From: an uncultured Ruminococcus sp.
GTDB lineage: Bacteria > Bacillota > Clostridia > Oscillospirales > Ruminococcaceae
Assembly: GCA_937902395.1 (NCBI GenBank)
Contig: CALGTV010000048.1
Span: 1-37,888 of the forward strand
DNA: 37,888 nucleotides
Reading direction: 5' to 3'
The stretch's first letter is position 1, and each line of letters opens with the position of its first letter. The position numbers and the translations under genes were made by a program. Positions 30,978 through 37,888 of this stretch are shown here, in pieces. Below the pieces are notes generated by a model. It was not told the DNA's origin and ran no database searches. It saw nothing but the letters and a program-made list of their open reading frames with translations.

Positions 30978-32242
30978 TTGCTCATTACCTCCCAAGGACT
31001 TGTGATTTTTCCTGTAATTGCACTTGCAGCGGCAGTTGCAGGACTTGCAAGATAAATTTCGGATTCAACGTGTCCCATACGTCCCACGAAGTTGCGGTTT
31101 GTGGTAGCTACAGCACGTTCACCTGCCGCAAGAATACCCATATGACCGCCAAGACAGGGACCACAGGTTGGAGTTGAAACAACTGCTCCCGATTCGATGA
31201 AAATTTTCAGAAGCCCCTGCTCCATAGCGTCAAGGTAAATCTGCTGAGTTGCAGGAATAATGATAACACGTACACCTTTAGCGCATTTTCTGCCTTTGAG
31301 TATTTCAGCCGCCTGCTGTAAATCTTCAAGTCTGCCGTTGGTGCAGGAGCCGATAATAACCTGATCAATTTTAATATCCCCGATTTCGCTGAAAGTTCTT
31401 GCATTTTCGGGAAGATGAGGAAATGCCACAGTAGGCTCAATTGCGGAAAGGTCAATGTCGATTATCTCGTCATAAACAGCGTCCTCGTCAGCCTTGTAAA
31501 TAACAGGTTCAGCGGCATTGTGAGCTTTGAGGTAGTCAAGAGTAATATCGTCAACCTCGAAAATACCGTTCTTTGCACCTGCTTCGATTGCCATATTTGC
31601 GATACAAAGGCGGTCGTCCATAGACAGAGAGGAAAGTCCCTCGCCGCCGAATTCCATTGACTTGTATAACGCGCCGTCAACGCCGATTTTTCCGATAATA
31701 TGGAGAATGACATCTTTGCCCGAAACGTACTTGTTAAGCTTGCCTGTAAGGTTAAAGCGAATAGCCGAGGGAACTTTGAACCACGCTTTTCCGATAGCCA
31801 TACCGCAAGCCATATCAGTTGAGCCGACACCTGTGGAGAATGCACCTACAGCACCGTATGTACAGGTGTGGGAGTCAGCACCGATAACACAGAAACCAGC
31901 GGAAACAAGACCTTTTTCGGGTAGGAGAGCGTGTTCAATTCCCATTTCGCCTACATCGTAGAAGTGAGTTACATCGTTAGCACCGCAGAATTCACGGCAC
32001 ATTTTACATTGCTCCGCCGCTTTTATGTCCTTATTGGGAGCGAAGTGGTCCATTACCATTGTGACCTTATCTTTGTCAAAAACTCCGTCCTTATTCAGCT
32101 TTGCGAATTCCTTGATAGCTACAGGGGAAGTAATATCGTTGCCGAGAACTAAGTCAAGATTGGCAAGGATAAGCTGTCCTGTTTCAACGCTGTCAAGTCC
32201 TGCGTGAGCCGCAAGTATTTTCTGTGTCATTGTCATTCCCAT
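30974..32242 (-). CDS. leuC: 3-isopropylmalate dehydratase, large subunit
   Basis: 422 residues, the shorter aconitase-family form. The 4Fe-4S ligands are the Cys in GSCTNG and the two in TCGPCLGG. It isomerises 2- to 3-isopropylmalate with LeuD. The binding site is AGAGG. The leader upstream contains a perfect 17-bp hairpin. No consensus promoter and no T-box are visible in 32243-32406, so it may depend on transcription from the genes upstream. Confidence 0.95.
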   Translation of the reverse strand: MGMTMTQKILAAHAGLDSVETGQLILANLDLVLGNDITSPVAIKEFAKLNKDGVFDKDKVTMVMDHFAPNKDIKAAEQCKMCREFCGANDVTHFYDVGEMGIEHALLPEKGLVSAGFCVIGADSHTCTYGAVGAFSTGVGSTDMACGMAIGKAWFKVPSAIRFNLTGKLNKYVSGKDVILHIIGKIGVDGALYKSMEFGGEGLSSLSMDDRLCIANMAIEAGAKNGIFEVDDITLDYLKAHNAAEPVIYKADEDAVYDEIIDIDLSAIEPTVAFPHLPENARTFSEIGDIKIDQVIIGSCTNGRLEDLQQAAEILKGRKCAKGVRVIIIPATQQIYLDAMEQGLLKIFIESGAVVSTPTCGPCLGGHMGILAAGERAVATTNRNFVGRMGHVESEIYLASPATAAASAITGKITSPWEVMSK

Positions 32243-32277
32243 TGTAAAAACCTCTTTTCTTGGGAAATTGGAGATTA

Positions 32278-32314
32278 TATAGTGAATGTCAAATATAATT
32301 TGACATTCACTATA
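32278..32314. repeat. Perfect 17-bp inverted repeat upstream of leuC
   Basis: The arm TATAGTGAATGTCAAAT and its exact complement are separated by three bases. It has no T tract on the leuC strand, so it is not a clear terminator. It lies between the accessory cassette and leuC. Confidence 0.75.
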
Positions 32315-32343
32315 ATTAATGATTTAAAGTGCCTCGCACATCC

Positions 32344-32409
32344 GCAAACTAAAGTTTGCTCCGTGCGGATCGGCAAATAGCAAACGCCAAAAGATTTTGT
32401 CGTTTGCTA
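32344..32409. repeat. Two further hairpins downstream of the SUKH gene
   Basis: GCAAACT/AGTTTGC (32344-32359) with a 2-nt loop, and TAGCAAACG/CGTTTGCTA (32378-32386, 32401-32409) enclosing CAAAAGATTTTG. The second arm contains the stop codon of the SUKH gene. The shared GCAAAC core suggests a common origin. Confidence 0.6.
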
Positions 32410-32865
32410 TAAAATTATTTCATCTGAAATAATTTTATCAATAAATATGCTGAAATCTTCTGCTGCAATTGTTGTATCTTCATATTCAGGTTCATAACCT
32501 GATACAACTTCACCTGTTTCAGTATTTATTGCATAGTATGAATATTCACCGTCAACAGATAAAAATATAGGCAGATGCTTATTCCAAAACGAAATAATGT
32601 CAATGTTATTTTCGCTGTATTCAATGCTTTGGATTTCGAATTCATTCCATTGAAATCCGTTTTCATTGGGTAAATAGTCATTAGGGGTTAAAAACCACTT
32701 TGTAGCAGACTGATTTTCACATACTTTTAGCTGTGAGATAAAAGTATACCATTTTTCGGGTATATTATATCGTTTTTTTATTATATCGGGCAAATCTGTT
32801 ACATCAGAATTTAAAGTAACATTCCAATTATTATTTTTTGCCCATTCAATAAATTTATTAATCAT
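32407..32865 (-). CDS. SMI1/KNR4 (SUKH)-like protein
   Basis: 152 residues, acidic, soluble. The segments W-Y-T-F-I-S-Q-L, W-F-L-T-P-N-D-Y, F-Q-W-N-E-F-E, P-I-F-L-S-V-D-G-E-Y-S-Y-Y-A-I-N and G-Y-E-P-E-Y-E-D are characteristic of a subgroup of SUKH proteins, and differ from the pair at 1101-1990. An immunity role is the family expectation. The AGAGGAC site precedes the ATG. It sits between leuC and two small unknown genes, and a type-A palindrome separates it from the upstream one. Confidence 0.7.
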   Translation of the reverse strand: MINKFIEWAKNNNWNVTLNSDVTDLPDIIKKRYNIPEKWYTFISQLKVCENQSATKWFLTPNDYLPNENGFQWNEFEIQSIEYSENNIDIISFWNKHLPIFLSVDGEYSYYAINTETGEVVSGYEPEYEDTTIAAEDFSIFIDKIISDEIIL

Positions 32866-32890
32866 ATTGTCCTCTTGCGAATGTTGTTTT

Positions 32891-32930
32891 TGTAGGGGCG
32901 GATAATATCCGCCTGCAATTTCGGAACAAT
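32891..32930. repeat. Type-A palindromic repeat with tail
   Basis: GGCGGATA-A-TATCCGCC (32897-32913) with the TGTAGG lead and the tail TGCAATTTCGGAACAATT. It lies between two accessory genes. Confidence 0.8.
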
Positions 32931-32934
32931 TATT

Positions 32935-33345
32935 TTATATGGAAGAACTGTCTATTCCATATAAAACAAATTCATTTGTATCGCTTTTATATTTAAGATG
33001 GATTTCCAATCCTAAATAATCATCTTTAAATCCCATATCAGTACCGAGCAGGGCGGAAGAAACTGAAAGCATTTCATCTTCAAAGCAGATTGAGCTGATA
33101 TACCATTCTCCCGTAAGCACGGACCTTTTAGGGAACATATTTTCGGAATCGCTGCATAAATTATCGTCGTTGATATAATTTTTAATTTCTGTTTCAACAA
33201 TTCTTGATATGCTATTTTTATTCGTTTCAAAAATTTCTTTTGCCTTTTCGGAGTCGAAAAATATTCTTGGCATTAATTGATTTTCGTAGGTAGAATATAT
33301 ATTTTCAGGGTTGGAATCTGGTAAGAAAATCTGTTTTAATTCCAT
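32935..33345 (-). CDS. Hypothetical protein, possible immunity protein
   Basis: 136 residues, acidic, soluble, no recognised family. Helical N-terminal half and a beta-rich C-terminal half ending K-Y-K-S-D-T-N-E-F-V-L-Y-G-I-D-S-S-S-I. The ATG at 33345 has GAGGAG 9 nt upstream; a TTG 9 bases earlier is less likely. It lies in a row of three small genes between ilvD and leuC, with a SUKH gene downstream. Size, acidity and setting suggest an immunity-type protein, but the sequence alone does not show it. Confidence 0.6.
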   Translation of the reverse strand: MELKQIFLPDSNPENIYSTYENQLMPRIFFDSEKAKEIFETNKNSISRIVETEIKNYINDDNLCSDSENMFPKRSVLTGEWYISSICFEDEMLSVSSALLGTDMGFKDDYLGLEIHLKYKSDTNEFVLYGIDSSSI

Positions 33346-33402
33346 TGCGGACAACTCCTCTGAATTTATATTAGTTTTCTTTTCGGAAGATTATTCGTAT
33401 CA

Positions 33403-33564
33403 TCATTTATTTGGCATCAAAGAAATTATACCTATAATACAGCATATTACAGATACAATCAGATAAGCAATATCTTTTTTCTTTTTTTGTTTAGCCGATA
33501 TAAATGAAATCAGATAGAGGATAACTAAAATTAAAAGGCAAATGATACCAATAATATTTCTCAT
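33403..33564 (-). CDS. Small two-helix membrane protein (53 aa)
   Basis: A 53-residue frame, ATG at 33564 to TGA at 33403. Two hydrophobic segments (about 4-23 and 31-49) flank a basic loop AKQKKKKD, giving a hairpin with the loop probably inside the cell. GGAG lies 8 nt before the ATG. Gap of 57 nt to the next gene. The family is not recognised. Such small proteins can be membrane anchors, toxins or immunity partners; nothing here decides between them. Confidence 0.55.
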   Translation of the reverse strand: MRNIIGIICLLILVILYLISFISAKQKKKKDIAYLIVSVICCIIGIISLMPNK

Positions 33565-33589
33565 TTTGAATTCTCCGTTTTGGTGTGTC

Positions 33590-33613
33590 GGGCGGATAAT
33601 ATCCGCCCCTACA
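33590..33613. repeat. Type-A palindromic repeat
   Basis: GGGCGGATA-A-TATCCGCCC (33590-33608) followed by CTACA. It lies just after the ilvD heptamer array and before the small membrane protein gene. Confidence 0.8.
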
Positions 33614-33617
33614 ATTA

Positions 33618-33659
33618 ATTACGCATTACGCATTACGAATTACGCATTATTTATTAATT
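33618..33659. repeat. Heptamer tandem repeat overlapping the ilvD stop
   Basis: Six period-7 units: ATTACGC, ATTACGC, ATTACGA, ATTACGC, ATTATTT, ATTAATT. The ilvD stop codon (33649-33647) and its last codons lie inside the array. Confidence 0.75.
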
Positions 33660-35308
33660 ATCGCACCCTTATCAGCAGAGGAAACCTGCTGTGCATAGCG
33701 TTTGAGGTAGCCTGTGATATTTTCTTTTCTGAGAATAGGCATAGACTTTTTACGCTCTGCCAGTTCTTCGTCTGAAACTTCGAGATTAATTGAGTAGTTG
33801 GGGATGTCGATAGAAATAATATCGCCGTCCTTTACATAAGCGATAGTACCGCCGTTTACAGCTTCGGGAGATACGTGACCGATAGCCGCACCACGGGTAG
33901 CACCGCTGAAACGTCCGTCTGTGATAAGAGCAACAGATGAACCAAGACCTGCTCCCTGAATAGCAGATGTAGGTGAGAGCATTTCACGCATACCGGGACC
34001 GCCTGCAGGACCTTCGTAGCGGATAACTACAACATCGCCAGCCTTGATACCGCCCTCGTAGATAACCTTGATAGCCTCTTCCTCGCTGTTGAATACACGT
34101 GCAGTACCCTTGTGTGAAAGCATTTCGGGAGCAACAGCACTTCTCTTTACAACACAGCCGTCGGGAGCAAGATTTCCACGGAGAACAGCAATTCCGCCTG
34201 TTTCGCTGTATGGATTGTCAATGGGGCGGATAGTTTCTGTATCCTTATTGATACAGCCAGAAATATTCTCGCCAACTGTTTTTCCTGTAACTGTCATACA
34301 GTCGAGATTGAGGAGATTTTTCTTTGAAAGCTCATTGAGAACTGCGTAAACACCGCCAGCCTCGTTCAAATCCTCCATATAGGTATGACCTGCGGGGGCA
34401 AGGTGGCAGAGGTTGGGAGTTCTTGCGCTTATCTCGTTGGCAATGTCGAGGTTTATATTAACTCCGCACTCATTAGCGATAGCAGGGAGGTGAAGCATAC
34501 TGTTAGTTGAACAGCCAAGCGCCATATCAGCAGTAAGAGCGTTAATGAAAGCCTTTTCTGTCATGATGTCAAGAGGGCGGATATTCTGTCTGTAAAGCTC
34601 CATAACCTGCATACCTGCCATTTTAGCAAGCTTTATTCTGTCGGAGTAAACAGCAGGAATTGTGCCGTTGCCCTTTAATCCCATACCGAGAACTTCTGTA
34701 AGACAGTTCATTGAGTTTGCGGTATACATACCCGAACATGAACCGCAAGTAGGACAAGCGCTGTTTTCGTATTCTTCAACATCTTCAACTGACATTTTGC
34801 CTGCTGTGTATGAGCCTACAGCTTCAAACATAGAGGAAAGGGAAGTCTTTTTGCCTTTTACGTGACCTGCAAGCATAGGGCCGCCGCTTACAAAAATAGT
34901 GGGGACGTTAAGACGAGCCGCCGCCATAAGAAGTCCGGGAACATTCTTGTCGCAGTTGGGAACCATAACAAGAGCGTCAAAGTGATGTGCAAGAGCCATA
35001 CATTCAGTAGAATCGGCGATAAGGTCACGGGTTACAAGGGAGTATTTCATACCCTGATGTCCCATAGCGATACCGTCACAAACAGCAATTGCAGGGAATA
35101 CAACAGGAGTACCTCCGCCCATAGCTACGCCAAGCTTTACAGCCTCAACGATTTTGTCAATGTTCATATGACCGGGTACAATTTCGTTATAGGAAGAAAC
35201 GATACCAACGAGAGGACGTTTCATTTCCTCTTTTGTCATTCCAAGAGCGTTGAAAAGTGAACGCTGTGGAGCTTTTTCGACACCATTACAGAAAAAATTT
35301 TCATTCAT
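33647..35308 (-). CDS. ilvD: Dihydroxy-acid dehydratase
   Basis: 553 residues. It dehydrates dihydroxyisovalerate and dihydroxymethylvalerate in valine and isoleucine synthesis. Cluster cysteines lie in N-C-D-K-N-V-P-G (near 118) and T-C-G-S-C-S-G-M (near 190), and the closing G-R-F-S-G-A-T-R-G-A segment is present. The binding site is GAGGTG. It starts 18 nt after an unknown gene that separates it from ilvC. Its 3' end merges into a heptamer array. Confidence 0.95.
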   Translation of the reverse strand: MNENFFCNGVEKAPQRSLFNALGMTKEEMKRPLVGIVSSYNEIVPGHMNIDKIVEAVKLGVAMGGGTPVVFPAIAVCDGIAMGHQGMKYSLVTRDLIADSTECMALAHHFDALVMVPNCDKNVPGLLMAAARLNVPTIFVSGGPMLAGHVKGKKTSLSSMFEAVGSYTAGKMSVEDVEEYENSACPTCGSCSGMYTANSMNCLTEVLGMGLKGNGTIPAVYSDRIKLAKMAGMQVMELYRQNIRPLDIMTEKAFINALTADMALGCSTNSMLHLPAIANECGVNINLDIANEISARTPNLCHLAPAGHTYMEDLNEAGGVYAVLNELSKKNLLNLDCMTVTGKTVGENISGCINKDTETIRPIDNPYSETGGIAVLRGNLAPDGCVVKRSAVAPEMLSHKGTARVFNSEEEAIKVIYEGGIKAGDVVVIRYEGPAGGPGMREMLSPTSAIQGAGLGSSVALITDGRFSGATRGAAIGHVSPEAVNGGTIAYVKDGDIISIDIPNYSINLEVSDEELAERKKSMPILRKENITGYLKRYAQQVSSADKGAIINK

Positions 35309-35326
35309 AATTTCTTTTTCACCTCA

Positions 35327-35947
35327 TTAATTCATAGTGTTTTCGGAATAAGATAAAGCAATTTCATCAAGAGCCGCTTTAAGCTTATTTTCGAGGGGAG
35401 TTCCCTCAATATCGGGAAGATAATCAACGCTGAGCATTTCAAGCTCTCTTGCAGTATTACTTCTGAAACCGTAAGCATAATATTTACGGTTGTAAGCTTT
35501 GAAACTGCATCTGAAAGCGAAATATTCGCTGTCACATTCCTCATAGTTTTCATCGGGGAGAGTGCCGTTTTCCTCATATTCTTCAACAGCACAATAAATA
35601 TCGTCATTTGGACCAATGCTGATTATAGGCAATAGTTCGTTGTATTCCGTGTAATCATCGTCATTGAAAGGTTCATACTGAAAAGACGGCATAACTTCAC
35701 AATGGCTGTTGAATTCAATAAAATCTCCCGAAATCATAAAGGAGTATTCTTTATCTCCGAATTCGTCTTTATGGAGAAAAGGGGATTTCGGCGGTATATT
35801 ACCCGATTCAACAATATCCTGCGGTGTTTTTAATGTGGGAGCAGGCTTTTTTGTTGTATTTTGTGGATTTGAAGCGGTTTTTGTTTCCGTTGGCTTGCTG
35901 TTTAAAGCAGTATCTGTAATCTTTTTTAAAATATCAAGAAATCCCAT
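35327..35947 (-). CDS. Hypothetical protein between ilvC and ilvD
   Basis: 206 residues. A short amphipathic start MGFLDILKKITD is followed by a Thr/Lys/Pro-rich linker (about 18-45) and an acidic domain rich in aromatic residues (about 60-200; Y-F-A-F-R-C-S-F-K-A-Y-N-R-K-Y-Y-A-Y-G-F). The ATG at 35947 follows AGGAG. I do not recognise the family. Layout and acidity resemble immunity-type proteins. It is read just before ilvD, with an 18-nt gap, so it is co-transcribed with a core metabolic gene. Confidence 0.6.
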   Translation of the reverse strand: MGFLDILKKITDTALNSKPTETKTASNPQNTTKKPAPTLKTPQDIVESGNIPPKSPFLHKDEFGDKEYSFMISGDFIEFNSHCEVMPSFQYEPFNDDDYTEYNELLPIISIGPNDDIYCAVEEYEENGTLPDENYEECDSEYFAFRCSFKAYNRKYYAYGFRSNTARELEMLSVDYLPDIEGTPLENKLKAALDEIALSYSENTMN

Positions 35948-35981
35948 ATATAACTCCTGTAATTTTATGATTTGATAAATA

Positions 35982-36008
35982 TAGGGACACGGCACAACCG
36001 CGTCCCTA
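35982..36008. repeat. Type-B palindromic repeat
   Basis: TAGGGACACGG...CCGCGTCCCTA, with a decayed ACAA core. It lies between ilvC and the unknown gene; a GTGC/GCAC hairpin follows at 36021-36034. Confidence 0.7.
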
Positions 36009-36056
36009 CAGAATGTGTTTGTGCTCTTTCGCACAAGATTTGTGCGGCATTGCATT

Positions 36057-36091
36057 AATTCTTAATTCAAAATTCTTAATTCTTAATTATT
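36057..36091. repeat. Heptamer tandem repeat overlapping the ilvC stop
   Basis: Five period-7 units: AATTCTT, AATTCAA, AATTCTT, AATTCTT, AATTATT. The ilvC stop codon (36085-36083) lies inside the array. The unit is the same as at 28133-28167. Confidence 0.75.
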
Positions 36092-37120
36092 AATGAACTT
36101 GTCTTCTTCGTTGTTCCAGCTGTAAAGCTTTCTGATTTCCTCGCCAACCTTCTCAGAGGGATGCTCAGCAGCAAGCTTTCTCATAGCCTTGAAGTGAACC
36201 TGCTTACCTGCATCAGACATATCAAGGAGGAATTCCTTAGCAAATGAACCGTCCTGAATATCGGAGAGAATCTTCTTCATAGACTTCTTTGTTTCCTCAG
36301 TGATAATCTTAGGACCTGTGATGTAATCGCCGTACTCAGCTGTATTGGAGATAGAATATCTCATACCTGCAAAACCACTCTGATAGATAAGGTCAACGAT
36401 GAGCTTCATCTCGTGGATACACTCAAAGTAAGCATTTCTTGGGTCATAGCCAGCCTCAACGAGTGTTTCATAGCCTGCCTGCATAAGTGCACATACACCG
36501 CCGCAGAGAACAGCCTGCTCACCGAAAAGGTCAGTTTCTGTTTCTGTTCTGAATGTAGTTTCAAGAACGCCTGCACGAGCGCCGCCGATAGCAAGACCGT
36601 AAGCAAGAGCGATTTCCTTAGCCTTGCCTGTAGCGTCCTGATGAACAGCAACAAGTGAGGGAACACCCTTGCCAGCCTGATACTCGGAACGAACTGTGTG
36701 TCCGGGTCCCTTAGGAGCAATCATTGTAACGTCAACGTCAGCAGGGGGAACGATGCAGCCGAAGTGGATATTGAAACCGTGAGCAAACATAAGCATATTG
36801 CCTGCTTCAAGGTTAGGCTTGATGTCGTTCTCGTAGAGAGCAGCCTGCTTTTCGTCGTTAATGAGAATCATAATAATGTCAGCCTGCTTAGCAGCCTCAG
36901 CAGCTGTGAAAACTTCAAATCCCTGCTTTACAGCTTTATCCCATGACTTTGAACCCTCGTAAAGACCGATGATAACTCTGCCCTTATCGCCGAGGGATTC
37001 CTTAGCATTGAGAGCGTGAGCGTGTCCCTGTGAGCCGTAGCCGATTACAGCAATTGTCTTGCCGTAGAGAAGTGATAAATCGCAGTCCTGTTCGTAAAAA
37101 ACCTTTGCAGTATTTTCCAT
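36083..37120 (-). CDS. ilvC: Ketol-acid reductoisomerase, class I
   Basis: 345 residues. It makes dihydroxyisovalerate and dihydroxymethylvalerate in the valine, isoleucine and leucine route, upstream of IlvD. The Rossmann fingerprint is GYGSQGHAHA (about 27-36). The cofactor loop reads LYEGSKSWDKA; I cannot decide NADPH or NADH from it. Metal and substrate residues in D-L-F-G-E-Q and the E-C-I-H-E-M-K segment are present. The single C-terminal domain makes it the short class I form. AGGAG lies 10 nt upstream. ilvB and ilvN are not in the window. Confidence 0.95.
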   Translation of the reverse strand: MENTAKVFYEQDCDLSLLYGKTIAVIGYGSQGHAHALNAKESLGDKGRVIIGLYEGSKSWDKAVKQGFEVFTAAEAAKQADIIMILINDEKQAALYENDIKPNLEAGNMLMFAHGFNIHFGCIVPPADVDVTMIAPKGPGHTVRSEYQAGKGVPSLVAVHQDATGKAKEIALAYGLAIGGARAGVLETTFRTETETDLFGEQAVLCGGVCALMQAGYETLVEAGYDPRNAYFECIHEMKLIVDLIYQSGFAGMRYSISNTAEYGDYITGPKIITEETKKSMKKILSDIQDGSFAKEFLLDMSDAGKQVHFKAMRKLAAEHPSEKVGEEIRKLYSWNNEEDKFINN

Positions 37121-37432
37121 GATGAAAAATCTCCTTTAAAATAATATTTAATATATGTAATTGCTTTAGGGCAATTATATTTGAATTGAAAAATTTGTGT
37201 AGGGGCGGATATTATCCGCCTCAGATTGTTGAAAAACCTGAATTTCATTTTGAAATTGCGGTCACGGCACGCCGTGACCCTACGTCATATAACGTAGAAT
37301 AGACATTTTGTAGGGACACGGCGTGCCGTGTCCGATAAAAATAAGCCTTTTTCTACACGCTGGGACGGATACCCTTTGCCCGAAATTTCGGAAAGAAATT
37401 TGTGCTTGGGGCAATTTCTTTATGTGGTAAAT
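37121..37432. repeat. Repeat-filled gap upstream of ilvC
   Basis: No gene is seen in these 312 bases. They hold an AT-rich ilvC leader with a TAATTGC/GCAATTA hairpin (37158-37177), a type-A palindrome (37204-37220), a reversed tail ending GAAATTGC (37221-37259), a type-B variant GTCACGGC/GCCGTGAC (37261-37278) and a type-B palindrome (37314-37333). I found no T-box and no consensus promoter. Confidence 0.75.
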
Positions 37433-37696
37433 TTAGCGGTGTCCTTTAATAAAAGGATACCATTCGGTGTTTTTTATTTCATCTATAGTTGCATATCTGA
37501 CTATTGGTAAATCTATTGAATCAAAGAAAACTCGTTGTCCATTGGTGTTATTTTGGTAATCCTCAACAGAAGAAAATTCAAGGTTGCATTCATCACACAT
37601 AGCGATACATTTGTTGAGCGATGTGTCAAAAAGGATTTCCATAATACCATAATTATTGCACACAGGACAATGACCAATATTATAAACCTGATTCAT
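37433..37696 (-). CDS. Small zinc-ribbon protein
   Basis: 87 residues with two cysteine pairs, C10-P-V-C13 and C34-D-E-C37 (plus C30), the pattern of a zinc ribbon. The C-terminal half is acidic and aromatic (S-I-D-L-P-I-V-R-Y-A-T-I-D-E-I, then W-Y-P-F). AAAGGAG lies 7 nt before the ATG. The function is unknown. It is bracketed by palindromic repeats on both sides, like the other small accessory genes here. Confidence 0.7.
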   Translation of the reverse strand: MNQVYNIGHCPVCNNYGIMEILFDTSLNKCIAMCDECNLEFSSVEDYQNNTNGQRVFFDSIDLPIVRYATIDEIKNTEWYPFIKGHR

Positions 37697-37727
37697 AATA
37701 TCTCCTTTAATTCTGAATTTACCGCAT

Positions 37728-37814
37728 ATATCTGGCGTATAATATCCGCTTGCAATTTCGGAACAAAATTTGGTTTTTTTAGTAATCCTTGGCGGATGTT
37801 ATGTCGCCTTAATT
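37728..37814. repeat. Decayed type-A palindromic repeats with tail
   Basis: TGGCGTATAATATCCGC (near 37730), then the tail TGCAATTTCGGAAC, then a second decayed copy GGCGGATGTTATGTCGCC (near 37791). An open minus-strand frame across here is a by-product of the repeat. Confidence 0.6.
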
Positions 37815-37848
37815 TGTCGAAAAAGTCATAGTAAGATGATTTGTTCAA

Positions 37849-37875
37849 GGGACGCTCTCTCTTGCAGAGCGTCCC
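37849..37875. terminator. Terminator-like hairpin at window end
   Basis: A perfect 10-bp stem GGGACGCTCT/AGAGCGTCCC with a 7-nt loop. The tails are weak on both strands (CTCTTTC on plus). It probably belongs to a gene just outside the window. Confidence 0.5.
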
Positions 37876-37888
37876 CTCTTTCAAAACA

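Noticed and set aside
33618..33659. Possible CRISPR array from the short repeats near ilvD and ilvC
   Set aside because: Units are 7 bp in direct tandem with no spacers, and no cas genes are present.
37121..37432. Possible T-box or leader-peptide attenuator before ilvC, and likewise before leuC
   Set aside because: I found no T-box core sequence, no terminator/antiterminator pair and no frame rich in Leu, Val or Ile codons. The hairpins present belong to the repeat families.
37693..37884. A 63-codon minus-strand frame upstream of the zinc-ribbon gene
   Set aside because: It reads through decayed palindromic repeats and their tail; the translated tail also appears in a false frame at 7394-7600. 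No ribosome binding site.

Overview
The window looks like chromosome from a low-GC, Gram-positive anaerobe of the Ruminococcus type. The evidence is AGGAGG-type ribosome binding sites, near-consensus sigma-A promoters with 17-bp spacers, a GH94 cellobiose phosphorylase, a secreted leucine-rich-repeat protein ending in a dockerin, a wall protein with an SPKTG sorting signal, and a HydE-type radical SAM enzyme. The genus is inferred from gene content and protein style, not from a database search.

Layout. 1-390: the end of a stable-RNA operon (tRNA-Lys, tRNA-Glu, 5S rRNA, tRNA-Asn, terminator). 428-2379: a plus-strand row of immunity-like genes (an Imm42-like protein, two tandem SUKH/SMI1-KNR4 paralogues, an ankyrin protein) with no toxin in view. 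2438-6056 (minus): the two halves of a heterodimeric ABC exporter with one degenerate ATP site. 6342-7316 (plus): a stand-alone DRE-TIM/HMGL-type aldolase. 7566-8109: a 59-residue acidic protein divergent from a small XRE repressor, with twin palindromic operators between them. 8181-14081 (minus): cellobiose phosphorylase, a DUF3592-like membrane protein, an aldose-1-epimerase-like enzyme and citrate synthase. 14272-16347 (minus): a choice-of-anchor-A cell-wall protein with very long polythreonine linkers. 16569-16728: a 160-bp MITE-like hairpin element. 16733-18206 (minus): a DUF6483 protein and a membrane-anchored alpha/beta hydrolase, divergent from a six-helix membrane XRE regulator (18485-19471). 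19523-22699 (minus): the three-module LRR-dockerin protein.

22827-37120 (minus) is one long same-direction block read from right to left: ilvC, a gene of unknown function, ilvD, three small accessory genes, leuC, leuD, leuB, a DUF815 ATPase, ilvA, ridA, nadA, hydE, a U32-like protein, and cysE, then a terminator. It holds much of branched-chain amino acid synthesis (ilvA, ilvC, ilvD, leuBCD; leuA and ilvBN are not here) and runs into quinolinate, radical-SAM and cysteine genes. A small zinc-ribbon protein lies upstream at 37433-37696.

Two repeat systems cut across this gene plan. (1) Short tandem heptamers (ATTACGC, AATTCTT or AGCYNNN units) abut or overlap the stop codons of at least five minus-strand genes. 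(2) Palindromes of two related types, GGGCGGATA/TATCCGCCC and GGACACGGC/GCCGTGTCC, often with a shared GCAATTTCGGAAC tail, sit in gene borders and tend to bracket small accessory genes. The pattern suggests small gene cassettes inserted at repeat-marked gene borders, most clearly inside the ilv-leu cluster.
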